Positions 9,501-15,818 of a stretch of 20,676 nt of DNA are shown in pieces. The DNA lies in NCBI GenBank assembly GCA_964576075.1, contig CAZNTX010000070.1, positions 1 through 20,676 on the forward strand. Direction: 5' to 3'. The DNA comes from Thermohalobaculum sp964576075. GTDB taxonomy: Bacteria; Pseudomonadota; Alphaproteobacteria; Rhodobacterales; Rhodobacteraceae. The translations under genes and the position numbers were made by a program. A model generated the notes under the pieces. The model ran no database searches. It was not told the DNA's origin and worked only from the letters and a program-made list of their open reading frames with translations. How positions within the stretch are numbered: the stretch's first letter is position 1; every line of letters begins with the position of its first letter.

Positions 9501-12120
9501 CAGCGCCCTGATCGACCTCGCGGTGGGCGAGGTGAACACCAGCATCGACGCCGGCCTCGTCGAGGTCGACCCGATGACCGGCCAGATCGGCGACTTCATC
9601 TTCTTCGACGCCGATGGCGACGGCATCCAGGATCCGGGCGAGGGCGGCGTCGCGGGCGTCGAGGTGGCGCTCTTCGTCGCCGGCACCCAGACCCAGGTGG
9701 GCGACACCCAGATCACCGGCACCGACGGGCTCTACCTCTTCGACGGTCTCGCGGCGGGCAACTACGAGGTGCGCGTCACCGAGAACCGCGCCGATCTCGA
9801 GTTCACCCTGAGCTCGCAGGGCGGCGACGACGGGCTGGACAGCGACGTGCCCGCGGCCGCCGTCACCGACAACGGCGACGGCACCACCACCGGCCGCATC
9901 GGCACCATCTCGCTCCAGCGCGGCGAGCAGGACCTGACGAACGACGCCGGCCTGCGCGTCATCGCCACCGGCGTGATCGGCGACACGGTGTTCCTCGACG
10001 CCAATGCCGACGGCATCCAGGACGCCGGGGACAGCGTTCTCTCGGGCGTGACCGTCAATCTCTTCAAGGACGGCGCCTTCCTCGCGAGCGACGTGACCGA
10101 CGGCGCCGGCCTCTACCGCTTCGAGGGCCTCGAGCCCGGCAGCTACGAGGTCGAGTTCGTCAACCCCGACGCCACGATCTACGAGTTCTCCCCGCAGAAC
10201 GCGGGCCTCGACGAGACCGTCGACAGCGACGCCGACACCGCCGGCCTCACCGGCGCCTTCACGCTCGGCGTGGGCGAGGAGAACCTCGACGTGGATGCCG
10301 GCCTGATCGACACCACGACGCTCGTGCCGGAGTTTAACCTCGGCGGCGAGATCACCATCGGCTCGCGGCTCGAGACCCAGGCCATCGTCGCGATCGTCGA
10401 CGTCTCCGACGCCGCCTCGCAGGAGGGCGACTTCACCTCCGGCGGCGCCGCGCTGACCGACGCGAACAACTCCGGCCGCGACGGCACGGGCGTCGATGCG
10501 GCGCTCCTCAGCCTCGCCGAGTTCGCGGCCGATCTCGTGGCCCAGGGCCGGGGCGACCAGAAGATCGCCATCGTGACCAACAGCCGCGAGGGCGACAGCC
10601 GCTTCTTCACCGGCGTCCCCGACAGCGGCTCGGTGAACCGAACCATCACCGAGTTCGAGGGCCAGCCGATCACCGCGCAGATGATCGCCGACGAGGCCGG
10701 CGCGGACTTCACCGGTCTCGCCTCCAGCACGCTGTTCCAGGCCGTCGCCGACACGCCCGACGACACCGACGACACGATCAGCGTGGGCGACGCGCTCGAC
10801 GACGCGGTCTCCTACCTCGCCGGGCAGGGCGCCGAGACCAACCAGGTGGTCATGCTCACCTCCTCCTCGGGCTACTCGGACGAGTTGAACCGCAACGGCT
10901 CGGGCGACGAGTTCGTCCCCGGCAAGCTCGCGGTCTTCCCGCAACCGGGCGGCTTCAACCCCGATCCGGCGCTCGAGGGCCGTCTCAGCGAGGGCATCTT
11001 CGCGATCGAACTCGCCAATCTGACCAACCCGGACGACGCCCTCGTGGAAGGGAACACCGGCGTCCTCTATTCCAGCTTCTGGGAGCGGGACGAGCCGGTC
11101 ATCCTCAAGACCGCCATCGAGGAGGCTGCCGCCGCGATCCTCGATCCGTCCGGCACCGACCCGACCGCCGGCGCGGGCGCCGAGATCCGCAACCTCAACC
11201 CGACCGCCGGCACCGCCGACCTCATCGGCCCCGACGGCACCACCATCGGCAGCTTCAACGTCCTCCAGGCGGTGGCGGACCAGAAGTTGATCGCGGGCTA
11301 CGACACCGCCGGCACGTTCGAGGACAACACGACCTTCTTCGACGGCCCCGGCGGCATCTTCCAGGGCCGCTTCGGCGGGGAGGGCACGCTCTACACCTTC
11401 GTGCTCGACAACGACGCCTGGACCGATGCGGCGCTGCAGGGCTTCGGCATCCCGCTCGACACGGTCTACCGCGTCGATCCGAGCCTGATCTACGACAACG
11501 CCAATCAGATCCTGATCGATCCGACCGACTACAGCTCGCTCACCAACGCGACGCTGCCGGACGATCAGGCGGGGGTCACCTCGGTCGTGGCCGGGGCGAC
11601 GGATGCGGACGGCGACACGGAGGCGACGATCACCTCCTCCACCGGCCAGAGCGTCGACACCTATCTCGACATCGTCATCACCAACCGCGAGAGCGTCCTG
11701 ACCATCGACTCGACGCTCTTCACCGAGGCGGGCGGCATTCTCGACGAGATCGCGGTGGACGGCCTGCAGGTCCGCGGCGAGGCGCCCTTCGGCCTCGCCA
11801 ATCTGGTGGACGAGCCGGACCTCCTGGATGCGGGGGACATCGTCGACTTCGCCATCGTCGGTGTGGATGCGGCGGGCACCGAGCTCGGCACCGTGCTCGA
11901 CAGCGCGGACGCCCCCGACGCGATCACGGCGGACGGCGACCTGCTCCTGCCCGACACCACCGTCACCGGCATCGAGGGCGCGGACGGCTACAAGCTCAAG
12001 GTCGGCCTCGACACCGACTTCGACGGCACGCCGGACCAGCAGCTCGCGGCCGATCTGGTCGAAGACGTCGACGGCAACGTCAACTTCGTCTTCAACCTCG
12101 ACGATCTCTCGCCGGTCTGA
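3538..12120 (+). CDS. Giant multidomain surface/secreted protein with SdrD-B-like and vWA-like domains
   Basis: 2860 residues, strongly acidic, Asp/Gly/Thr-rich, almost no cysteine, no transmembrane helix and no N-terminal signal peptide. Domains (residues, approximate): N-terminal beta segment (1-110); two related jelly-roll-like beta domains (111-269 and 279-434), each ending in a D-I-S...F/I-D-N pattern; a cadherin/VCBS-like domain (462-560, with VDGNVLDND and NADGSLDF); a beta domain (563-718); two near-identical 341-aa repeats (743-1083, 1084-1418); seven SdrD-B-like beta domains (1420-2258); a vWA-like domain (about 2260-2550) whose first strand AIVAIVDVSDAAS (from 2282) carries a degenerate MIDAS, DxSxA rather than DxSxS; and an unrecognised C-terminal region (2551-2860) ending in acidic DxDGxxD-type loops. 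Lack of a signal peptide, acidity and probable calcium loops fit a type I-secreted adhesin, but no clear RTX nonapeptides and no exporter genes are in the window. Expected role: adhesion or biofilm matrix (inferred). A hairpin terminator follows. Confidence 0.88.
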   Translation: MTVTTRTIGATTFGGDAGTYDLNLAFYDPNLGAGEVTVYVDGVAAGSVLLGDEQATAGVTRSLSMPQIAVPDAAFIEIVVTGEAAPYTAAETLTFSLVDTEADWGDAAENVVLLEETFDDVSSENVVSSDFETADGQTHTDGNDDGALVLREVDLTGYENPILTLDVNTLLRHGDAFDTSGQYADYFQIEVVDSSGSTYILDTFTGSGSVLTGDRTGQTIDLSEDGGLLYDLNETLPAGATSVQVVMRSDISSNNEIINIDNVRLVADTLGSSTIAETITFSERVTLQSEDFDNGSGVLTDSSHKIRRDGLLVNGKNEKSSTFAQIDSDGIVDVDISMTARVQQGGFEAWGTRSGDVIRVELVDGAGRWVATLEEFSGTGNTLYGSAGNVIGVRENTLTYNVPDVLGAFSLRISSDISAGSEKVLFDNFSVSGLAPAELEEAPADLGATSDPAVDTSGASAAVEVDDAFEVLESEGAGDVDGNVLDNDQGLVGGEIVGLVNGEAAGVGTAVAGSNGGLFTVNADGSLDFDANGEFDGLDEGQTATTSVTYAIAGAGGNTAVYTFTGPSGFDARVIVSELNGDLVFQVEVLTDGGDIGDLRGLFFDIANDGLLSGLSISGPDVTDSRIDANSVKDLGNGNNVKGEVASAAGGGFDVGVELGSQGMSGDDIRSTTFTLSHPDGLTVDQVQGGDMALRATSVGEEGGGRGGSLKLLGEEQTDQSFATVTVTVTGEGDVVIGEDPELTLAPETYGIFESEDVTGANVVEGDALARTIEGTEDGDLPFTGGQADTSSEGTPVVTGFSASTAPDSDGFVATLQAAPEVGVPVDVVVSNGTDSYTGTLTLNADGSFSFVTTDFEGLAQGETVSFTIDYTAEVGTGAGQAQQITFDDLLNGPAWDGGGTLVSDQYPGVTITSTRGSDTTNRAMVFNSDPGSTTGGDGDLNVDQGGVLIVSEDLNGSDPDDNAWGGTFVFEFDGPRTLTTLDFIDTEEPKPTVTLEKADGTTVTFDGPVTGDSQAERGFDLAAAAQAAGGDATDVVKMTVTVAGSGALDNLNFVEPGPAVTDQSTITVTVVGEDGPGQDDATLTLAPETYGLRESEDLAGANVVAGDTLARTIEGTEDGDLDFTGGQADTSSEGTPVVTGFSASTAPDSDGFVATLQAAPEVGVPVDVVVSNGTDSYTGTLTLNADGSFSFVTTDFEGLAQGETVSFTIDYTAEVGTGAGQAQQITFDDLLNGPAWDGGGTLVSDQYPGVTITSTRGSDTTNRAMVFNSDPGSTTGGDGDLNVDQGGVLIVSEDLNGSDPDDNAWGGTFTFDFDAPKTLGTIDFIDTEEPTPTVTLVKSDGTTVTFNGPVTADGTVSPGFDLAAAAEAAGGDATDVVQMVITLAGSGAIDNLSFSDGGTPLTAESSITVTVVGEAEPGGTITGQAFNDTDRDGQFEDTDNETTRPGVTVELVDGTGTVVATTTTDPDGQYSFTDVPEGDYTVRFGPEDGLEFTEANVGDDATDSDADPDTGEVAVTVTGGQTTDNVDAGYITPTGTIAGKAFEDPGGDGFQDGTDPGREGVTVTVTNTTTGETTTTTTGPDGSYEVTDLEPGEYEVTFSKPDDQPDFTNDPNSDDTPDDTITASDVDPDGKTTVTVTGGETTEVDAGFTSSSVGDRVWLDLDEDGIQDAGEAGLEGVTVNLYTADDVPGLDAPAATTVTGADGFYEFDGLAAGDYVIQVLSDDYAVTAQDQGPDDAIDSDIDASGVSGVFSLAVGQARTDIDAGLRGIDISGQAFEDFFGTTGLFDTGAGDTPLGGVTVEAITTDEFGNEIVAGSALTDGSGQYEITGLAAGDYTVRFSVDGVGDSVEFTAQDVDNPAQEANDSDVDATGEVVLGPIEKGADKGNVDAGVTSGIIGDRVWVDTDGDGIQDTGELGLAGVTVNLLDPDTGLALETQVTDENGIYRFEGLLSGSYLVEVVNPDDALYDFSPEDQGTDDGIDSDVDATGLSALIDLAVGEVNTSIDAGLVEVDPMTGQIGDFIFFDADGDGIQDPGEGGVAGVEVALFVAGTQTQVGDTQITGTDGLYLFDGLAAGNYEVRVTENRADLEFTLSSQGGDDGLDSDVPAAAVTDNGDGTTTGRIGTISLQRGEQDLTNDAGLRVIATGVIGDTVFLDANADGIQDAGDSVLSGVTVNLFKDGAFLASDVTDGAGLYRFEGLEPGSYEVEFVNPDATIYEFSPQNAGLDETVDSDADTAGLTGAFTLGVGEENLDVDAGLIDTTTLVPEFNLGGEITIGSRLETQAIVAIVDVSDAASQEGDFTSGGAALTDANNSGRDGTGVDAALLSLAEFAADLVAQGRGDQKIAIVTNSREGDSRFFTGVPDSGSVNRTITEFEGQPITAQMIADEAGADFTGLASSTLFQAVADTPDDTDDTISVGDALDDAVSYLAGQGAETNQVVMLTSSSGYSDELNRNGSGDEFVPGKLAVFPQPGGFNPDPALEGRLSEGIFAIELANLTNPDDALVEGNTGVLYSSFWERDEPVILKTAIEEAAAAILDPSGTDPTAGAGAEIRNLNPTAGTADLIGPDGTTIGSFNVLQAVADQKLIAGYDTAGTFEDNTTFFDGPGGIFQGRFGGEGTLYTFVLDNDAWTDAALQGFGIPLDTVYRVDPSLIYDNANQILIDPTDYSSLTNATLPDDQAGVTSVVAGATDADGDTEATITSSTGQSVDTYLDIVITNRESVLTIDSTLFTEAGGILDEIAVDGLQVRGEAPFGLANLVDEPDLLDAGDIVDFAIVGVDAAGTELGTVLDSADAPDAITADGDLLLPDTTVTGIEGADGYKLKVGLDTDFDGTPDQQLAADLVEDVDGNVNFVFNLDDLSPV
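5764..6786 (+). repeat. 341-aa tandem repeat, copy 1
   Basis: The unit begins LTLAPETYG and contains an Ig-like stretch (NADGSFSFVTTDFEG) followed by a beta-sandwich with VLIVSEDLNGSDPDDNAWGG and SGALDNL. The period to copy 2 is 1023 bases, exactly 341 codons. Bases 5935-6383 match 6958-7406 without a single mismatch, including third codon positions; the outer parts of the units differ. Confidence 0.93.
6787..7791 (+). repeat. 341-aa tandem repeat, copy 2
   Basis: Second copy of the preceding unit, ending just before the first SdrD-B-like domain. After the identical core it diverges in the beta-sandwich edge (for example TFTFDFDAPKTLGTIDF against TFVFEFDGPRTLTTLDF in copy 1), so the two copies have separate histories outside the core. 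Confidence 0.93.
7795..10311 (+). repeat. Array of seven SdrD-B-like beta domains
   Basis: Unit starts are near 7795, 8140, 8494, 8842, 9220, 9580 and 9967, about 115-130 residues each. Units 3 and 5-7 show the classic pattern GD-hydrophobic-D-x-D-x-DGIQD-x-GE/D...GVTVxL, followed by G-x-Y-x-F-x-GL...G-x-Y-x-V and an acidic loop near DSDxDATG, closing with DAG. Units 1, 2 and 4 are more divergent at the start (GQAFND, GKAFED, GQAFED). The SdrD-B family of Gram-positive surface proteins binds calcium through such acidic loops and forms stiff stalks; calcium binding here is inferred. Confidence 0.88.
10315..11190 (+). other. vWA-like domain region of the giant protein
   Basis: A hydrophobic first strand leading into DVSDA, a helix (VDAALLSLAEFAADLVAQG), a second strand (KIAIVTNS), a Ser/Thr-containing loop (ASSTLFQAVADT) and a later strand (NQVVMLTSSSGYSD) follow the order of a von Willebrand A / Rossmann-like fold. 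The metal site would be DxSxA, so metal binding may be weakened. The assignment rests on pattern only. Confidence 0.6.
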
Positions 12121-12145
12121 TCCCCGGCGACCCTCTGAAACGGCG

Positions 12146-12175
12146 AAGGGCCGCGCTCCCGGGCGCGGCCCTTTT
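12146..12175 (+). terminator. Rho-independent terminator of the giant gene
   Basis: A perfect 11-bp stem (AAGGGCCGCGC, 12146-12156, with GCGCGGCCCTT, 12163-12173) around a 6-nt loop TCCCGG; the stem ends in CCCTT and runs into TT, giving TTTT at the 3' side. It sits 26 bases after the stop and between convergent genes, so it may also slow transcription arriving from the ABC operon. Confidence 0.85.
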
Positions 12176-12195
12176 GCATTGTCCCCCGGCGGCGC

Positions 12196-13896
12196 TCAGC
12201 TCGCGGCGACGCGCTCCATGCGCGGCATCAGATCGAGGAGATGGCGGGCATAGTCCGTCTCCGGCGCCTCGAAGAGCCGCTCGGTCTCGGCGACCTCGAG
12301 CATCCGCCCCCCCTTCATCACCCCCACCCGGTCGCAGATCTGGCGGATCACCGGCAGGTCGTGGCTGATGAACAGCATGGTGAGCCCGAGCTCCGCCTGC
12401 AAATCCTTGAGAAGATTGAGGATCTGCGCCTGGATCGAGACATCGAGCGCCGAGGTCGGCTCGTCGCAGATGAGAAATCGCGGGCGGGTGGCGAGCGCGC
12501 GGGCGATCGAGATGCGCTGGCGCTGCCCGCCGGAAAATTCGTGCGGATAGCGCAGCATCGCCTGCGCGCCGAGGCCCACATGGTCGAGCAGATCGGCGAC
12601 GATCCCCTCGATCTCCCGCCGCCCCTCCGCGAGCCCGTGGAAGCGGATCGGCTCGGCGACGATGTCGCGCACCTTCATCCGCGGATTGAGCGAGGAATAG
12701 GGGTCCTGGAAGATCATCTGCATCTGCCGCCGGTGCGCGTTGAGCTCGCCCCGGCGTTTGATCCGCGTGAGGTCCACCCCGTCGAAGCGGATGGCGCCTG
12801 CGCTCGCCGGATAGATGCCGGTGATGAGGCGCGCGATGGTGGATTTGCCCGAGCCCGACTCGCCGACGATGCCGAAGCTCTCCCCCTCGGCGACGTGGAA
12901 GGAGACGTCGTCCACCGCGCGGATCGCGCTGCCGCCGAGCATCCGGCCCGAGCGGAAGGTCTTGCAGAGCCCCTCGATCCGGAGAAGCGGCCCGTCGCCC
13001 GCGGGACGGCGGCCCTGGACGAGCCAGTGCGTCGCGAGGTCGAGCTCCTTGCGCGGCGCCTCGGCCTTCTCGATGTAATCGACCACAGGGAAGCGCTCGA
13101 TCTTGCGGTCGGCCCTGGGCACGGCGGCGATCAGGCTCTGGGTGTAGGGGTGGTCGGCGGCGGTGAGGATCTTCTCCGTGGGGCCGATCTCCACCACCTC
13201 GCCGCGATACATCACGGCCACGCGGTCCGCCGTCTCGGCGATGACGCCCATATCGTGGGTGATGAGGATCATGCCGACGCCGCGCTCCCGGACGAGGGCG
13301 CGCAAGAGGTCGAGGATCTGCGCCTGGATCGAGACGTCGAGCGCGGTGGTCGGCTCGTCGGCGATGATGACTTCGGGATCGGCGCAGAGGGCGAGCGCGA
13401 TCACCACGCGCTGGCGCATGCCGCCAGAGAATTGGTGCGGGTAGTCGTCGATGCGCCCGCCGGGGTCCGGGATGCCGACCTGGTCGAGCAGCTCCACCGC
13501 CCGCCGCCGCGCCTCGCGCTGACCGACCGGCAGGTGGGTGCGCATCGTATCTATCAGTTGGTTGGCAATCGTCTCGAGCGGGTTGAGCGAGGTCTGCGGG
13601 TCCTGGAAGATCATCGCGATGCGCTTCCCGCGAATCCGGCGCATCGCCTCCGGCCCGAGATCCTGGATCGGCTCGCCCTTGAGCCGGATCGCCCCGCCCG
13701 TGCGCTCCCCCGGCGGCTCGAGGAGGCCCATGACGGCGTTGCCGATGGTGGACTTCCCCGCCCCCGATTCGCCGACCACGCCGAGGATCTCCCCGGACCC
13801 GACCGCGAGGTCGATCCCCTTCACCGCCTCCACATCCCCCCGCCGCGAGGCGAACCGGATGCGCAGGCCCTCGATGTCGAGCAGCGGGTCGGTCAT
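12196..13896 (-). CDS. Peptide-type ABC transporter ATP-binding protein, two fused ATPase domains
   Basis: 566 residues with two complete nucleotide-binding domains in one chain, equivalent to a DppD-DppF fusion, as known in YejF and GsiA. It powers import through the permease pair encoded just upstream. Domain 1: Walker A GESGAGKST (42-50), signature FSGGM (156-160), Walker B IIADEP (177-182), H-loop His214, and the family tail HPYTQSLIAAVP (249-260). Linker about 262-302. Domain 2: Walker A GESGSGKST (345-353), signature FSGGQ (454-458), Walker B LICDEP (475-480), H-loop His512. The ATG at 13896 overlaps the permease stop in ATGA, which implies translational coupling. All key residues are present in both halves. 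It is the last gene of the operon; substrate is not determined by this subunit. Confidence 0.95.
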   Translation of the reverse strand: MTDPLLDIEGLRIRFASRRGDVEAVKGIDLAVGSGEILGVVGESGAGKSTIGNAVMGLLEPPGERTGGAIRLKGEPIQDLGPEAMRRIRGKRIAMIFQDPQTSLNPLETIANQLIDTMRTHLPVGQREARRRAVELLDQVGIPDPGGRIDDYPHQFSGGMRQRVVIALALCADPEVIIADEPTTALDVSIQAQILDLLRALVRERGVGMILITHDMGVIAETADRVAVMYRGEVVEIGPTEKILTAADHPYTQSLIAAVPRADRKIERFPVVDYIEKAEAPRKELDLATHWLVQGRRPAGDGPLLRIEGLCKTFRSGRMLGGSAIRAVDDVSFHVAEGESFGIVGESGSGKSTIARLITGIYPASAGAIRFDGVDLTRIKRRGELNAHRRQMQMIFQDPYSSLNPRMKVRDIVAEPIRFHGLAEGRREIEGIVADLLDHVGLGAQAMLRYPHEFSGGQRQRISIARALATRPRFLICDEPTSALDVSIQAQILNLLKDLQAELGLTMLFISHDLPVIRQICDRVGVMKGGRMLEVAETERLFEAPETDYARHLLDLMPRMERVAAS

Positions 13897-14816
13897 CTGA
13901 GCTTCGGGTTGAGGGCGTCGCGGAGCCAGTCGCCGAGGAGGTTGACGGCGAGGACGAGGACGACGAGGGCGATGCCTGGGAAGATCGTGATCCACCATTC
14001 GCCGGCGAAGAGGAAGTCGTTGCCGATGCGGATCAGCGTCCCGAGCGAGGGCGAGGTGGGCGGCACGCCGACGCCGAGGAAGGACAGCGTCGCCTCGATG
14101 ATGATGGCGAGGGCGAGCTGGATCGTGGCGATGACGAGCACCGGGCCCATCACGTTGGGCAGGATGTGGCGCCAGAGGATCAGCGCGTTGGGCAGGCCGA
14201 TCACCTGGCCGGCCTGCACGTATTCCTTGGAGCGCTCGACCATCACCGAACCGCGCACCGTGCGCGCGTATTGCACCCAGAAGCTGAGGCCGATGGCGAG
14301 CACCAAGACGTAGATCGCGAGCTGGTCGTGGCTCTCGCGGGGCAGGATCCCGCGGGCCACCCCGTCGATCAGCAGCGCGATCAGGATGGCGGGGAAGGAG
14401 AGCTGCACGTCGGCGATGCGCATCAGCACCGTGTCGATCCAGCCGCCGAGATAGCCGGCGAGCAGGCCGACGAGAATGCCGAGCACCGCCGCGAGGATCA
14501 CCGAGAAGACGCCGACGGCGAGCGAGATGCGCGCGCCGTAGAGGATGGTGGAGAAGACGTCGCGGCCCTGGTCGTCGGTGCCGAGGAGGTATTTCTCCGA
14601 GCCGCCCTCGACCCAGGCCGGCGGCAGCAGGCTGTCGAAGATGTCGACCTGGGAGAGGTCGAAGGGGTCGAAGGGGGCGATGAGCGGGGCGAAGACCGCG
14701 GAGCCGATCATCACCAGGGTGACGAGCGCGGCCAGGATCGCCGAGGGGGTGCGGGTGAAGGAATACCAGAGATCGCTGTCGAGCGCCCGGCCGAGCGCGC
14801 TCCTGGGCGCGCTCAC
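13893..14816 (-). CDS. ABC transporter permease, DppC/OppC type
   Basis: 307 residues, inner-membrane subunit of the importer. GTG at 14816 is chosen as start because it overlaps the preceding permease stop in GTGA, and the protein then begins with the short cytoplasmic segment typical of the family. The family hallmark LGTDDQGRDVFS (79-90) follows the first helix (about 26-46). Further helices lie around 97-122, 137-152, 165-182, 222-248 and 275-295. The EAA loop that contacts the ATPase is near 197-222 (EYVQAGQVIGLP). Its partner is the DppB-type permease encoded upstream. The frame remains open far upstream, but that part is antisense-like spill within the neighbouring permease gene. Confidence 0.93.
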   Translation of the reverse strand: MSAPRSALGRALDSDLWYSFTRTPSAILAALVTLVMIGSAVFAPLIAPFDPFDLSQVDIFDSLLPPAWVEGGSEKYLLGTDDQGRDVFSTILYGARISLAVGVFSVILAAVLGILVGLLAGYLGGWIDTVLMRIADVQLSFPAILIALLIDGVARGILPRESHDQLAIYVLVLAIGLSFWVQYARTVRGSVMVERSKEYVQAGQVIGLPNALILWRHILPNVMGPVLVIATIQLALAIIIEATLSFLGVGVPPTSPSLGTLIRIGNDFLFAGEWWITIFPGIALVVLVLAVNLLGDWLRDALNPKLR

Positions 14817-15781
14817 GGATGCACCCGAAGGCGGGGATCGACGACGACGTAGAGGATGTCGACGATCAGGTTGATCACCACGAACACGAAGGCGATGAGC
14901 ATGAGATAGGCGGCCATCACCGGGATATCGACCTCCATCACCGCCTGCACGAAGAGGAGGCCCATGCCCGGCCACTGGAACACCGATTCGGTGATGATGG
15001 CGAAGGCGATGATCGAGCCGACCTGCAGCCCGATGATGGTGATCACCGGCACCAGCGTGTTCTTGAGCGCGATCTTGAAATGCACGATCCGGTCGGCGAG
15101 GCCCCGGGCGCGGGCGAACTTCACGTAGTCGGTCCGGAGCACCTCGAGCATCTCGGCGCGCACGAGGCGCACGATCAGCGTCATCTGGAAGACGGCGAGG
15201 GTGATCGCCGGCAGGATGATCGCCTTGAGGCCGGAGGCGGTGAGGAAGCCCGTGGTCCACCACCCGATCTCCACCACCTCGCCGCGTCCGAAGGCCGGGA
15301 GCCATCGGAGCGTCACCCCGAAGAAGAGGATCAGCAGGATGCCGATCAGGAAGGTCGGCAGCGAGACCCCGATGAGCGAGAGCGTCATGAAGGCCCGGGA
15401 GAGCAGGCTCCCCTTGTGGAGCGCGGTGTAGACCCCCATCGGGATGCCGATGGCGAGCGCGAGGACCGCCGAGACCATGGAGAGCTCCATCGTCGCCGGG
15501 AAGCGCTCGGCGATGAGCTCGGAGACGGGCTTGCGCAGCCGGTAGGAATAGCCGAACTCGCCCTGCGCCGCGTTCTCGATGAAGCGGGCGAACTGGAGGT
15601 AGAAGGGGTCGTTGAGGCCGAGCTCCTCCTCGAGCTTCAGCCGGTCCTCGAGGGTGGTGTCCTGGCCGACGAGATTGTTGACCGGATCGCCCACGAAGCG
15701 GAACAGCGCGAAGGCGATCAGCGCCACCGTGAGCATCACGAGGACGGACTGGAACAGCCGTTTGAGGATGAACACCGCCAT
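14813..15781 (-). CDS. ABC transporter permease, DppB/OppB type
   Basis: 322 residues; forms the membrane channel with the DppC-type partner. The N-terminal helix (about 8-29) is followed by a periplasmic region including the family pattern LGLNDPFYLQF (54-64) and GEFGYSY (74-80). Core helices lie near 100-120, 133-156, 186-206, 243-265 and 290-314. The EAA motif is ARARGLADRIVHFKIALKN (223-241). The C-terminal VDPRLRVHP is typical of the family. It starts 37 bases after the binding-protein gene, with a hairpin in the gap, and its stop overlaps the next start by four bases. Length and motifs are complete. Confidence 0.95.
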   Translation of the reverse strand: MAVFILKRLFQSVLVMLTVALIAFALFRFVGDPVNNLVGQDTTLEDRLKLEEELGLNDPFYLQFARFIENAAQGEFGYSYRLRKPVSELIAERFPATMELSMVSAVLALAIGIPMGVYTALHKGSLLSRAFMTLSLIGVSLPTFLIGILLILFFGVTLRWLPAFGRGEVVEIGWWTTGFLTASGLKAIILPAITLAVFQMTLIVRLVRAEMLEVLRTDYVKFARARGLADRIVHFKIALKNTLVPVITIIGLQVGSIIAFAIITESVFQWPGMGLLFVQAVMEVDIPVMAAYLMLIAFVFVVINLIVDILYVVVDPRLRVHP

Positions 15782-15789
15782 GGCGAGAG

Positions 15790-15811
15790 GGGGCGGGCCG
15801 GACCCCGCCCC
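15790..15811 (-). promoter_or_regulatory. Hairpin between binding-protein and permease genes
   Basis: A perfect 8-bp stem (GGGGCGGG with CCCGCCCC) and 6-nt loop fill most of the 37-base gap. No T-run follows. In binding-protein-dependent transporter operons such structures commonly stabilise the upstream mRNA or partly terminate, so that the binding protein is made in excess over the membrane subunits. That role is inferred here. Confidence 0.45.
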
Positions 15812-15818
15812 GCAGGGC

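Noticed and set aside
3523..10944. A 7.4-kb open frame on the minus strand opposite the giant gene
   Set aside because: It is in codon register with the sense gene and stays open simply because the sense gene uses no TTA, CTA or TCA codons there. The translation is a His/Asp/Arg/Gly/Ala-rich string without domains, and the sense strand has the ribosome binding site, terminator and clear domains.
12241..14313. Long plus-strand open frame opposite the ABC ATPase and permease genes
   Set aside because: It is a GC-bias shadow without domains, while the minus strand encodes complete Walker A, signature and Walker B motifs twice.
13893..15305. A longer 470-codon version of the DppC-type permease
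   Set aside because: The extra N-terminal 163 residues are Arg/Gly/Asp-rich and overlap the upstream permease out of frame; the GTG start at 14816 gives the normal family length and a GTGA coupling overlap.
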